64,000 nucleotides of DNA from Ligula intestinalis (GCA_036362985.1 JAYGXS010000006.1:11038391-11102390), one strand, 5' to 3'. Counted from the first letter of the stretch, positions 25,927 through 37,900 are shown. Numbers and translations are program-made. Notes: generated by a model from the sequence alone, not told the origin.

Positions 25927-26295
25927 GCGTTAAGGCTAATAAGATTAACCCTAACACCTACAATCTCCGAGACCCGGTTCCTTAGGAGATAGGAGAAGTA
26001 TTGGGAAGGCAGAGTAGACGGAACATTTGATTGTTTACAGAAGGGATAAGGGGCAGGTTGCCAGTAGGTCTTGCAGGGCGTACGACCGCGAGGCCCGTAG
26101 GACAGGGCGGCGTCGCCGGCCGCCGCCGCGACGCGCCAGGCCGAATTTCCAAGTGTCGCCGGCCACAGCCACCAAAGTCAAGTGATGTGTGAGTGGGATT
26201 TGATTGGTTGCTTTTGCGAGATTCAGCCATGTGTGTCAAGAGATGGTCCTGGTCCTTGAGCGATAGACAGGCCAGGTGTCGGCCATCATGGTAAC
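25927..26295 (+). repeat. GC-rich dispersed repeat, copy 2
   Basis: Matches 640-1000 from TTAAGGCTAA through CTCCGAGACC..TTCCTTAGGAGAT, the CGCCGGCCGCCG core, GATTGGTTGC, and TTGAGCGATAGACAGGCC-like text. Same orientation as copy 1. An extra segment (about 26065-26095) is present relative to copy 1. Confidence 0.7.
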
Positions 26296-29200
26296 CTCAG
26301 CGTGGGCTTATGAGTCAGCGGTGGCGTTAAGGTCTACTACAGTCCTTACAGTAACTCCAACACTTTGCAAAACATCACTGGAGTTTACCGCAAGAGGAAA
26401 TTATAACCTCATCCTATCTCCGCTCCACTGGGCATTCTATGAAATGTCTCCTTAATGCGTTGTTCAAGTATGAATTCTTAAGAATATGAGTCCTGGTAGA
26501 GCATATTTTGAGATTTTTCATCTACTGTTATCATTGCCATAGTCGCATAAAAGAAAGCGTTAGTGCTAAAACTATGTTACTTGCATTATTTTTTGGTAAT
26601 TTTATCTTCCGAAAAGACAGTTAACTTGGAAAATTTGAGGGCGATATGAATACCTCACAGAATACACCACGAGGAATTTGCAAAACAGGTGATTTATTGT
26701 GCTATTTACTTCGGAAAAATGAAGTTATTTTGCCGTCGCATATAGGGGTTGGTTTTTTCCTCTTCTGTTCGATTAGCTGATGTTTTTTCTTAAGGCAATG
26801 CTACCTATGTTTAGCGGAACTCTTCTGTCCTGGTGCTTTCAGTCGATCACTGAAGACCCAAGTCAGTGTTTAGGAATGCAGAAAAACATGTTTTAGTGCA
26901 ATAAATCAAGCCGCACTTTACCTTAAGATAGCACCTCGATCTAGTTTTGTCGCTGAAGAACTGAGCAGTTCAGTATGGGAGGTCACTTTATATTTATCGC
27001 ATTTAAAATAAAAGAAACTCGTTTCCTAGAAAATGCTACGCAGGCCACAAAACCGCGAAACCATTTTATCTGTGCATTGGCATATATTATTGCATAAAAA
27101 ATCATCATGGCAAAACGTTGTCTACCTAGAATTTTTTACTACTTTTATAATACTACTGCCTACTTAAATGTACACCTATATTTACCAATTGTACGTAACT
27201 TTGGACATTCTGAATGGGTTATGTTTCCTTTTTAACATTCAAATTGTATGTTGATCAGACATGGACAGAGTTATGAAGGTCCATTTATAGTGACTTAGAG
27301 TTATTGACTCGTGCACTCCTCCATGAGGAGCGAATACACAAAATAATGTGCCTGAGTTCTAGGCATTTTCTTGCTGAAACTTTTCAGCATATCTCCCTCG
27401 AAAGTGAGTCTTTTTTGCGAAAACAACTCATCGCATATTAAGCGAAAAGGCACAGGATACTTCGCCGATTAGAGTGTGGTTTAGCATCCACGCTCCGCTA
27501 ACTGAATGAGTCGCACAACCGGTCTGCTTTTCCGCTTGCTCAGAAAAACCTAATTTGGAGCAGGAAAGTGGGCTCAAATCCATTCCCGAGAGACCGAACG
27601 AATTTTCTTTCAAAGTTTGCAATCCGCAACCACTTTGTAGTTCAGAAAAGCTCGTAATTCATGTCGATAGTTCACAGTTTGCCATTTTACTATTCAGTCA
27701 TTTAAGGGATATGCAGACAGTCAAAACAGAGGACTACCTTCGGTTAACAACAACAATAGCCGGTCAGCGTGTGGCTAAAACAGGGAATTTACGCCCTTTC
27801 GTTTTGGATGTTCGCTGACCGACCGACTGACTCTGTTCTGGCCGATGGAATTCCGTTTATTTGTCCTGTTTTCTTGTCAAATTTACATCTTCTGATGACA
27901 GTGCTTATCGTATAACCTCCGGTTTTACAGCTAACTAAGGTACAACTAGGCAAATTAAGTCATTATATCAATAGAACCTGCTATTGATTTTACGCCAGAA
28001 AGAAGGAAGTTTTTAATTTACACAGTGTGCATAAATTAAATTTTATTACCTCTAGGTGTTCATATCTTTTGTGCGGATTTCTAAAATTTCCTGTTTACGG
28101 CTAAAAATAACTTCACAAGTCTGAACTGGATTTATGGCCTTGCGTAAAAAAGCATTGTAAGTCTGCAAACCACTTTTTTGGTATGTGCGCGAGTGAATTG
28201 TTGATCGCTTTGCTTGAAAATTGGGTTTGATAGAAAATGAGGAAATTGTGTAACGTAGCACGCGCAGGCAAAACCTTCACAAAAATCTCAAACAGTATGT
28301 GGCATTTCCAGTTCACAGAAGTACAATCTTGTAAGTTTATTAATCTGTCTCAGCAATCTGTCACTTTGGCAAGTTTTTCTCAATTTACTTTGGATATTTG
28401 TTCAAATAGACGAAAAATGGAAAGTTGTAGACGTTGTATTAGTCATCAGAACCAGATTTGTTTCGAAAACAGATGGGCCCACCTGAGGCATCTGTTATCT
28501 CTAATATTGGCCAGTATATGTCACGATGATAGTAATTGCGCTTTTTGTTGGACGTGTTTGTTCTACCAATACGGTTTTCTTGCGATGTGATACTAAACTA
28601 AGACCTATGTATACTATCAAGAAAGAAATAGGCTGTTAAATAAAAACGTTCCAAAAATGAAAAAAATGCCTTCACATACACCGCAGATTCCAAAACATTT
28701 GAAGCAAAAATAACAAGGAGCTCAGTTACTACATCCTTAGCGTTCCGCACTAAAACCTGCACTTCGCGGCAATTTCGACGCATCTGACACATGTATGTAC
28801 CTAAGAGTCTTCTCTCTGTTCTTAAGCTCTGATATAAAAATGAGTATTCAAATAATATAAAATGCTTTTTGATGCTCTTATAAACTTGACTACCTTTTCC
28901 AGAATACATACATATATTCTTTCTCGTAGTCAGTCTAAAGCATGTTACGTTTCCTTCAGGTTTATACTTGTCCAAGAGCACATTCTGGTTTTAGGAATTA
29001 TGTTTACTTTGGCCTGTTGTTACACATGCATTACCAGTCATCAAACTACATGCGGCATACCTTTCGTCTTAGGAGAAACAACTATTCCTTTGTGGAGGCG
29101 GCATCATAGTGCTTATTAACTGTAGCAATTGAGGTGGACCAAATTGTATGCTTTACGGGCTGCATTAATCCGTTGAAAAATATGATGCTTATTCGATGAA

Positions 29201-29532
29201 TTGTTCACATTTTTCAAGAATATGATAAATATTGCCCTCCTGGAAACTGGAAGACACCCTTTTTTAAGTATTAAAACATGCAGTTGATGTCATTTGCTGC
29301 TAGCTGAGAACAAGCAGGAATAATTTGGTCATTTAATCATTAAAATATCATGAAAATGTATAAGCTTGTTAGTAACCATTGAGGACAAGACACCCTACTT
29401 AATTAGTCAAGTTTATATCATTCCTTTTTGCAGGTTACTATAAAAAACGCTCCTCAAAAGTCGACATGCTGAAATTTGAAAAAATATATCTGAGGTATAG
29501 TCTGCATGATATTAAAGCTTTTAATTATGCTT
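26296..29532. other. Gene-free AT-rich stretch
   Basis: No recognised domain. Overlapping frames of 117 codons (28237-28590, plus) and 127 codons (28598-28981, minus) have no recognisable motif and are most likely chance. Confidence 0.55.
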
Positions 29533-29612
29533 GAAAAAGAAGGAAGGTCGAGCACCGAGTCAAATTGTTTATTTTTCTGAGCTTTCGGGCTCTTTCGGGA
29601 GTCCATCGTCAG
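29533..29612 (-). mobile_element. PLE terminal end with hammerhead-like motif
   Basis: On the minus strand: TCTCTGACGA (core ends at 29606), then a 19-nt hairpin in which GGACTC pairs with GAGCCC apart from one A-C mismatch around CCGAAA, then GAAAG, CTC, AGA and AAAATAAACAATTTG, ending in CCTTCCTTCTTT. Relative to the other copies, GAAAC-GTC has become GAAAG-CTC. The two-base stem III is therefore A-U, G-C instead of A-U, C-G, a compensatory change. Stem I can form three pairs (TCT with AGA). It lies downstream of the minus-strand GIY-YIG arm. Confidence 0.75.
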
Positions 29613-29818
29613 AGATAAAAGCATCCATGAAAAGCAAGTGACAGTTATAGGGGGTAGGAGCCAATAAAACGTCATAGGGGAGGGGGAGTTAGAGTGAGGG
29701 GGGAAAGTCTACCGTCAGAAATAAAAGAACCCACGGAGACAAGCAACAGTTGTAGGGGTAGGAGCTAATCAAACGTCATACGAGAAGGGGAAAGTTTGAG
29801 AGGGGGGAGAGAACTCAT
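29607..29818. repeat. Two tandem 106-bp units
   Basis: Unit 1 is 29607-29712 and unit 2 is 29713-29818. Both start with CGTCAGA.ATAAAAG and share GTAGGAGC.AAT.AAACGTCATA followed by purine-rich text with AGGGGGGA at the end. On the minus strand each unit ends at CTGACG, the first bases of the hammerhead-like core, so the unit boundary coincides with the ribozyme motif of the PLE end. Confidence 0.75.
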
Positions 29819-29829
29819 GAATCACCAGT

Positions 29830-30236
29830 GTCCGCCGTGCGGGTGTTCCTGCGGAGTGCATTTTATGCGAGCGCCAACTCAATGCATCTGTTCACTGAGT
29901 TGTCATCCATTGTTTAAGCTTTAATTAGCTCGCGTTCGGTTTTGCTCCCAGCGTGAGCAATTATCCTTGTTGCTGCGAAATTAAAGTCATGGCCCGTCTC
30001 ATTGGTGTGGGCCGCCACTTGCGACAGTTCTTCACCCAACCTGACAGCTCACTTATTTTAGTTTATTCGCGTTCCCAGCATGCGTACAATTTGCTATGTG
30101 TAGTTACAAAGGCAGCTTGAGCACGGGATGCGATACACTACCCCTAATTGTTTTGTGGAGTTCAGCGGGTCTTATATTTTCATAACCTGGCTGAACCCCA
30201 CAGAACACTCAGGGGTAGTGTATCGCATCCCGTGCT
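29830..30236 (-). pseudogene. PLE GIY-YIG remnant, left arm of inverted repeat
   Basis: The minus strand translates as GVVYRIPCSSCLCNYT, stop, QIVRMLGTRIN with two more stops, then AVRLGEELSQVAAHTNETGH and DFNFAATRIIAHAGSKTERE, a stop, and NSVNRCIELALA just before the C-terminus. The pattern VVY...C..C..NYT.Q....LG.RI is a second PLE lineage distinct from that at 5960-6633. At least five in-frame stops. It extends farther toward the C-terminus than the right arm and runs into the 106-bp tandem units and the hammerhead-like end. Confidence 0.8.
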
Positions 30237-30450
30237 CAAGCTGCCTTTGTAACTTCACAGGGCAAACTGGACGCATGCTGGGTATGCGAATAAATGAACA
30301 TAAGCGAGCTGTCAGGTTGGGTGAAGAACTGTCGTAAGTGGCGGCCCACACCCGTGAGACGGGCCACGACTTTAATTTCGCAGCAACAAGGATAATTGCT
30401 CACGCTGAGAGCAAACCCGAACGCGAGTTAATTGAAGCCTAAGCAACCGT
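29905..30450. repeat. Large inverted repeat of PLE sequence
   Basis: Left arm about 29905-30166, right arm about 30190-30450, loop of 23 nt. Long exact blocks include GGATGCGATACACTACCCCT (30126-30145) against its reverse complement at 30212-30231. The arms differ at many positions, including in-frame stops present in one arm only, so they are not a recent palindrome or an assembly fold-back. Confidence 0.9.
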
Positions 30451-30480
30451 CCTGCCCTTCAGAGAAATAGGGGGGATGAG
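30188..30480 (+). pseudogene. PLE GIY-YIG remnant, right arm of inverted repeat
   Basis: Reads WLNPTEHSGVVYRIPCSSC, LCNFTGQTGRMLGMRI, NEHKRAVRLGEELS, stop, VAAHTRETGHDFNFAATR, IIAHAESKPERELIEA, stop. It keeps the VVY tyrosine, the arginine of the RI position, and NEH. The YIG tyrosine is replaced by F. Only two stops, so it is less decayed than the left arm. The C-terminal NSVN segment is missing, and no terminal end follows on this side. Confidence 0.8.
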
Positions 30481-31560
30481 GGAAGTCACACTATTACCTT
30501 GTGCAAGGATATTTGTAGAAGTCAAATGCAAAACTGTGAACTTTGACAACCATCATCTTTGCTTTGTTAACACGGCCGGCGAATGCTATTTGCACTGTAA
30601 ACCATGTGAGGTAATATGACAAACAACATATTTTGTTACCCGATAAGGCCACGTTACCCGCTTCCCACACTACCTTGGAGGTTGACGTCGATTTCTGACG
30701 CATAAGTAAAAGCAATCCAGGTGCTCCCTGTACTAAATTGGTTAAAAATGTTGTATACTGAAGAAGAATAAGCTGCATTCAACTATCAGGTAAATGTTTA
30801 ATTTAACACTCGGAAATTGCTTAAATAATCTAATGTTTTCGGGAAAAAATTGCACCTTGAATATTAGGAGGAATCCAATTTCTCATATTTCTTTCCTTCT
30901 GAAAGTTTATTTTTTTAATGTTTTGTTTTAGTTTTTTTAATATATCATTGAGAATTACTACTTTTATAACAGTTAAGGATTTATTTTCACTTTACATAGG
31001 TTACTCTATTGTAGAGTTCCTTTGTATGGTTAGTTTAGTCAGGTTATATTTTACTGTATTACTGAAGGTTATGACATATTAGCGACACGTGGTTACTTCT
31101 TCGAGTTCACATTTTCACCCGCTTCCTTATATTGATTAACTAAATGTTGATTATTTGTTTTATAAAAACTTCAATTCAGTTTTAGTTTAGTTTTCATTTT
31201 ATTACTATGCGTTATTATTTTTGTGCTAGTTTCAAAATTCGTTTTTGGTTGGCTTGGTTTAATTTAGTATATTTTTCCTTTCTTTAGTTTGTTCACTTTA
31301 GTTTTCTTTTATTAATTGCCCTATTAGTGGCGTGTGGTCTCTATTTTACTTTTCAATTATTTTCACATCATTCTGGAAAATCCTTATTTGATTTGCGTTT
31401 TTACGCAAGTTTGGGCAGGTTCTAATATTTTCGCATGTGCACATTTTACTTATGACGCGTATTTTGTTCATCATTTAAATCATTATTCCTACTTTTTTTA
31501 CTTTTTAGCTCCATTCTGTTATTTACAGTTCCCTGTCATGTATCATTGAAACGAAGGGGA
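30481..31560. other. Gene-free stretch, T-rich strand bias
   Basis: No gene recognised. From about 30890 to 31530 the plus strand is strongly T-rich (many TTTAGTTT and TTTTA runs). This strand asymmetry is unlike the flanks. Confidence 0.55.
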
Positions 31561-31640
31561 TCCGACCGCTAGGATAATAATGGCATGCGTTTGACGTTTC
31601 GATGTCCGTCCCAGATTCATTATTAAAAAACATTTGCAGA
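31561..31640 (-). mobile_element. PLE terminal end fragment
   Basis: On the minus strand: AATAATGAATC, hairpin TCTG...CGGA (19-nt spacing kept), C-GAAAC, GTC, AAACGCATG, then CATTATTATCCTAGCGGTCGG, which follows the tail order of the consensus. The CTGATGA box is degraded to TTAATAA. There is no PLE coding sequence nearby, so this is a solo end. Confidence 0.65.
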
Positions 31641-34589
31641 TAGCAAACTGTAAAATCTACAAAATACCCAAGCCTTTATTACACTAGGATGAGGTTTTCG
31701 CCTGCTATTCCGGGAAGTTAATTAGACGTCTACCAACTACCATGTTTTCGATGTCTACACTGTTTCGAAACCTAGACGGAACCAAGTTGATGGGCGGTAA
31801 AATTATATGCAGTGACAAATGTAGTTTAACAGTTCATCTAAGTTCGTCCTCTAAACCGTATTTCTAAGATCACAGAAACATCACTTCACGAGGAGGTCTC
31901 AGATCCTACGGGGTGTATATTACCATGAAATATACAATAAATTGGGGCCTTTATAGTCACACTTAATTTCCCAAAGGAGGGAAAACTTTACCTATAGCCT
32001 GGTAATATTCGCGGCAAAGCCGATTAACTCGCTTTACAGTCTTGAATCATGTTGCCTTATTAACCGTGATAAAAGTAAACGCTTGAGCTGATCTGACTAA
32101 AGCTGCTCTCGCGACTTCGTGAACAGTAGGCTGGAAGGCGATTGGACAATATAATTGCATGTAACGGCTGACGTTGCTTGATCCTCTCAGTAACGCATGC
32201 TGCACGCACCTGCTGCAATAATTAACGACTCAGGCTGACTCACTGCAACTCGACCAACTCACGCGAACTCAGCTTATGTTACCTTTCGTTGAGCGTCACG
32301 CCATAACGTGCAGTCCATTGTTAGCGTACCTTCACCCAGTTTTTGCTTACCATTGTATAGCCACCGCATAAATGCTTTATGTTATTTTGGGCCCGTAAGA
32401 AATAAGCATCGATTACCGAAAATCTGCTAGATACGGGCCATTATGTGGACACCAAAACCTCTTTTCTAGTACTTGTTCGGGCACGGGCGACTTGTACCTT
32501 ACGCTACCTGGAGGCAGCTTACATACGGTGGTTTAAACCTGGCCTCCGTAAACAACTGGAGCATGAAGTGAACCTAACTCTGTCGTGGTATAACCGGCTA
32601 CCTGTTTAAATATACCCTTACCAACTTTTTTCCTTAGACTCCCCGTTTTTGGCAGCCCACAGCGTTTCTTACCGTATTGATTGCTTCTTCACCATTTCCT
32701 GTAACCTTGCTGTGTGTATCGATTTTTCTGTAAGCAATCAATTTTGCATTTCCTTTTACGTTATTTTATGGAAAGAGAGGAAGCAGTTGATGAGCACTGT
32801 CGAAATTAAGGGATCCAATAAATTTTGCTGTTTACACGATGATCAAATTCGCATCAGGGATAAGATGCCTTAAATTTCTACAAATATGTTCACCTGAGGC
32901 AGGGTAATCATGAAGAGAAGAAAATTTATTGATAAAATGTTTCAAATAAGAGTCAACAAGTAGATGGCTATGTTGCATGATTCATCATACTGACAGCATA
33001 GGTGTGCATCTTCCTATATTCTGCTTCTGCATGATACAGTTGAAAATGGTTACACTCATCAACGATTCACCCACCGTTCCCAATGTGCTTTTGAGCATAC
33101 TCCCCAGTTGGCCAATTTTGGGGTGGTAGTTACACTGACGCGCCGTACACCTTACAATTGTATCATGCTATGGCTGTAGTTTGACGAAAAGCACGTCACG
33201 GTTTTCCACCTAGCTACATTGCCATTGGTATGGTGAACATGAGCCATTTGCACATCTGACAGTATTTTAACAGTTGACAGAGCTATATTTCAGCTGAAAT
33301 ATTTATATCGACTTCCAGACCCAATACAGAAGGTTTTGTGTCGAAGGAAAAACCGCAAGAAAAAGCCAAAAAAGGATTTGGATGGGTAATACTAACCAGT
33401 TAATAGATTAAAAAAGGAACTAAAACGCATACTTCCAGTCAACATATCTCCACTTGGTCTTATGTGATGTAACATAAATAAATGCTTGCCTTTGTGGTAC
33501 TATGGGGCATGGCAATTCCTTCTGATGCAATTGCAGGGTTGTTGTGCTGTTAGACTTCCATGTGCATTCGACTGGACGAACCACTTGCGGAACTAGTGTT
33601 TGGGGAATCATACGCTAAGTTGATCGAAACAATAGTCTTTTAGAATAAGGAGAAGAGGGAGTGGCAATTAACTTATCAACATTTTATCTTTTTCGACAAA
33701 CACATTTGCTGTATTAACAGCATTAACTGCACAGAAGAAAATACTTTTATATTTTTTGTGTTCCTATACCCTTACGAGGAACGTTTTGCATTGTTGCTAT
33801 CTCCTTCTTCCGATTCATTTCATCCGTTTGACTAAAGTGGGTCACAAGCTATTCCTTGTTTGGTATCTTTCTGGTGCTCAAAGGCATGAGGGTATTTTTG
33901 GGAGGATGGAAAATAGCGCATCAAATGGTTGCAGTTTGTTCATTTTTATTTGAATGGCAGCTGACATTTAAATAAGCGATCGGATTGAACAGCAAGTTTA
34001 CTTTAGGAAGCGCACTCACCTAAGACCGTTTAATGTGTTCTGAAATTATAGATAACTTTTATATTGTGTTGCTGTTATTGAATTAAACGGAATTCCGACT
34101 TCAAAATGTCATATGCTCGCTGGCTGTGCATAAGGAACTGTAGAAAATGTAACGATCCACCACAGTTTAAACGAAGGCTATTCATTTTGCGCCTTTTTCC
34201 TTAATGTCTTGAAAGATGGCCGTGTCATTTTCTGCATTCTAACGTAAGTAACATATAATAATTTTTTTAGTTCGTCGGTAGAAAATTGGCGGAAAATTTC
34301 ATTTTTTGACAAGCGTGGTTTCATGGACGTTCGGTAGGAAGACGTTGTTATTTACATATTACGTCTTTATGTTATTTCGTATGACCATCACTTCATAAGG
34401 CTTGAACAGCAATGTGTGCATAATATTCAACAAATTAATTAAAAAAATTAACGTTGATAATAATGTGTCACCCTAAGTCCCACCTTTTTACCATCAAGCT
34501 TTCGTCAAGTCAGTATTCTTTCTCACCATCATTATATGATGTCCAACGACGCTGTTTTATCCCCACGTAAATTAATAATGTTGACAGAT
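31641..34589. other. Gene-free AT-rich stretch
   Basis: No recognised gene or repeat. Several GACTCA-like words cluster at 32227-32275 without clear periodicity. Confidence 0.55.
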
Positions 34590-35770
34590 TCAATTAGTTA
34601 ACACATTTTTTAACCTATGTCTATCGTCGAGATTACAGCCTCCTATTAATCTGATCAAGATACTTCGTTTTTACACAAACAAATTTTTATTTGAAATTAT
34701 TTTCCAAACGTCTTGTCTATCAGCTAAGGTTCAAATAGCATTATGAGAAAACGAAAATTACGTGATTTCTGGGACAATAATTTTATCTGCCTGACGTTTT
34801 GAGCTCCTAACGGATTTTACCATCAAGGAAATAAGCAGAGAGAAGTACCAGAAACGGGATAGGATCTATAAAAACGAAACGGACATATTCATTTTAAATC
34901 GAAAGCATGGTAGACGGATTAATTCTTCGAAGGAATCTATTTTGCTCCAAAAATAGCACAATTGACCCCTGCGTATGTGATTGCTGTCATACTTTCCAAT
35001 AATTCGATACTTTCCTGAGGCAATATAATTAGTGGCAATAATGTTCATCCTCAATGAACACCTTGGAAAATACCTTTAACTAGGGTATATAATAAGCTAA
35101 CAGGATCTTCAATTTATTGAAGTCTCAATTGTTTTTTTTAATTTGCATGTAAAGGTGTATTAAATGTGTGGGATTGCCTCGTCACTTCTTACAAAATGAG
35201 CAAACGACTGAAAAATTACACACTTTTTGGTATATTTTCAAACGAAAATCGAGCAAACCAAGTAGAAGTTTGATTATCTAAATTCAAACATCAAGAATAA
35301 AGTACCAAGATATGGTAAGCCCCAATTAAATTAAGGACAATGACAGAGTGCAAATTTTTATAATCATCTTCCTTCTGTCATATAAGCTGATAGTGATATA
35401 AGCTAAGCAGAGCTCTAGTGAGCATTATTATAAGATCTTAAAAGACCGATTAATTTGACCTGACTGCTTTACAGCAAGCCAAGAGTGGATAGCTTCTCAC
35501 CTGTTTCTTCCAGTTTTATTTAATAAATGCCATAACGGGTGGAATTCGCATGACCATTCCACTCATTTAAATATGTAAATTTACTCAGTTGAAGATAGTC
35601 GAAGGTTGTCAGGAGTGGATTAATTACTTCAGATGCACGTAGCTGTGCAGCAATTAATTATTTCGCTTCCCTTAGCTTCTATCTGAATTCACCGATGGCT
35701 ACGGTGTTCGCTCCGAAAGTCAGCATGTTATACAGATCGGAAATAAAGCTGATGTCAGGCGTTGATAAAA
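34590..35770 (+). repeat. Segmental duplication, copy 1, first part
   Basis: Aligned by eye with 38005-38910 in the same orientation. Shared landmarks: ACCTATGTCTATCG, TAGCATTATGAG, CATTTTAAATC.AA, AAGGAATC, CACTTTT, AATAAA.TAC.AAGATATGG, ACTCATTTA.ATATGTAAATTT, and GAATTCACCG.TGGCTACG. Divergence is high, so it is old. It contains the PLE-end insertion at 34755-34880 that copy 2 lacks. Confidence 0.75.
34755..34880 (-). mobile_element. PLE terminal end inserted in a duplicated segment
   Basis: On the minus strand: CCCGTTTCTGGTACTTCTCT leader, TTGATGG (core), a 19-nt spacer with TCC pairing GGA around GTTA, CAAAAC (for GAAAC), GTC, AGGC, AGATAAAATTATTGTCCCAG. The paralogous segment at 38145-38180 runs from TAGCATTATGAG to AAAACGG across only about 25 bp, so it represents the empty site. 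Confidence 0.7.
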
Positions 35771-37430
35771 TGAAAGGAGTTTACTATACACAGTATTATA
35801 CAGTGGTCGCCATAGATCATGTAATTTTCCTAAATTTGTATAAGTTTGATGATAATTCTAATACCAGTGTGAATGTTTTGAAGCAACCATTGAAAACATC
35901 ATGAACAGCATAAGGCATATTAAGTTCTTAAAAGAACTATGGGAATCACTAAGAAATCGCAAACGAAAGTAAACTTTTCTTGATAATCCCGTGGTTCTAG
36001 AGGCGCAAAGAAGTCCTCTAAATTAGAACAATAAATGTTGATATTGTGTTACGTTGAAAACTTGATGCAGCTACCTTCTTTACAACGAAAGAATTTTTCG
36101 TTAGTCAAAATATTTTTTAAACTTTGTTCTTACCGGTTAACTATTTATTGAATGTCATCGAAAAAAGTGTGTCATTATTTTCCTTCTTTTCTCTATGTTC
36201 ATTGATCAATTCATAAATTGTGCATCTTTTTGACGTTTACACCAAAACCTCTAAAATTAGGTATAAATATAGAGTATTTACCAAAAAGAAAGTGTTTTCA
36301 GATATAAGTTCTTAGAATGATGACCATGTTGCTCATTTGAAGAAATGCCTCAAAACAGCAAATCGCATTGTCGAGAGTGAATCAAGTCAGCAGTGGAACT
36401 CTGAAACTACTATTCCTAAGATTACTTAAAGACGTTTTATCAAAGGGTACCTCTTAGAAATTGCTTTGATTAGATCTTTGGCTGACGAACTTCTGTGTAT
36501 ATTAAATTGTACCAACGAAATGTCATAATGACATTTAAGAATTATGATAATTTCTTTATGTTTCCCGAAGATAAACGATTTTTATATGACTGAAGATCAA
36601 AGAACTTTCTTTTCTTTTAATAATGGATAACCTTCCGCATGAGTAGATTAATTCCGCTTTCAGAAATATGCTGGCAAATTAAAAAGCTGGCACATACAAT
36701 GCTATTTTATGAAATAATTTTTATTCTTTCGTCTGATCTATTTTTAAATATAGAAAAATGGGAACGTAAAGTATACGAAAAAATTATTTGTCTTCACGAC
36801 TTAAATTCATTTAGCATTTTTTTGTCTTTAATACGCGAGAACTTGTCAGACATTTGGTTTTTATTAAAGGACATTTGAGGTTCATTGCTGCATTGAAACA
36901 AACACTCTGCTTTTATTTCATTTTGTGCAAAAAAATTAACAGAATAGCTAGCTATAATTTCTTAAAAACAACTGCTCAATGTTACTGCAAACAAATTTGG
37001 TTTCCTCAACTTGGCGTCACTGCAATCTGAATAATTTTTTATGAATTTTTCAGTTCTGGGAGGGATATCTTCCATACCAATTTTTCTTCGTTTGGAGTTC
37101 ATTCTTATTACTATCATTATTAGCGTGCAGTCTGGTTCTCTCTTTCGTAAAAGCATAAGAAATTTCTTCCATATGAGACTATTTCCAATTTTCTCAAAGT
37201 TAATGGCTATTCCTCTTAAGAAACCTAACTAAAATGACGATTTAGCTCAGTAGACGACTTTTGCAGAATTCAATAATCTGAATGAATCACAAGAGTGTTT
37301 TCAAATATATCCTTAAGTGTCCAGCCAAATTTCATTATTAGCATTGCATGGTCTTCGGCGGCTACTGTTGTGTGCTTAAAACAGTGCGGGAAAGCGCGGA
37401 TTATCGGTATTATATCACACGAATATATCA
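35771..37430. other. 1.65-kb segment absent from duplication copy 2
   Basis: Present between the two alignable parts of copy 1 but missing from copy 2, where only about 30-100 bp separate them. AT-rich, no recognised domain, no terminal repeats seen. It is either an insertion in copy 1 or a deletion in copy 2. Confidence 0.55.
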
Positions 37431-37900
37431 ACGTAGCCATCCCTATATAAATTAGTCGGAATAAAAGAACCAATTATCACCTTTTCCTGATTTAAAAACC
37501 ACTTATGCAGGTCTTTTACTGATAAGGCTGTCAGTTGCTTTTGTGTTCACCCAATGGACTTACGTTTGCACGTGTTTTTTGAATTCGTAAATGCAATTTG
37601 AAGCGGCAGATAAAAGTACATTAGACAAAGACAACTACTACTAACAGCTTGTTCAGTTGAAAATCTGTCTAGGTGGTTTGTTTTAGAGGCAGTTAAAATC
37701 TATCGTCTCTAAATCACTTAACAGCTAGAGAACGATGATTCTTTTGTCCACAAAATCGTAAGCAGCCTACATATGGTGCGCGAAGTCTAGCCATCGTTTT
37801 TACATCACTCAACACCTAGAGAAAGATGATTCTATTGACCACGAGGTCCTACGAGGTCCTCTTCTGCACGATTACTTTGTGCCTTGCGCTATTTGTCTAG
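37431..37900 (+). repeat. Segmental duplication, copy 1, second part
   Basis: Matches 38935-39310: TGATTT.AAAACCACTTATGC, AGTTGC.TTT, TTCGTAAATGCAATTTGA, GGCAGATA.AAGTAC, and CCTACATATG.TGCGCGAAG. It also contains an internal duplication: the ATC.TCGT..TAAATCACT...AGAGAACGATGATTCT.TTG segment at 37700-37753 recurs at 37793-37842. Confidence 0.75.

Noticed and set aside
28237..28981. Frames of 117 (plus) and 127 (minus) codons
   Set aside because: No domain, no repeats shared with other loci, and length within chance range for 64 kb.
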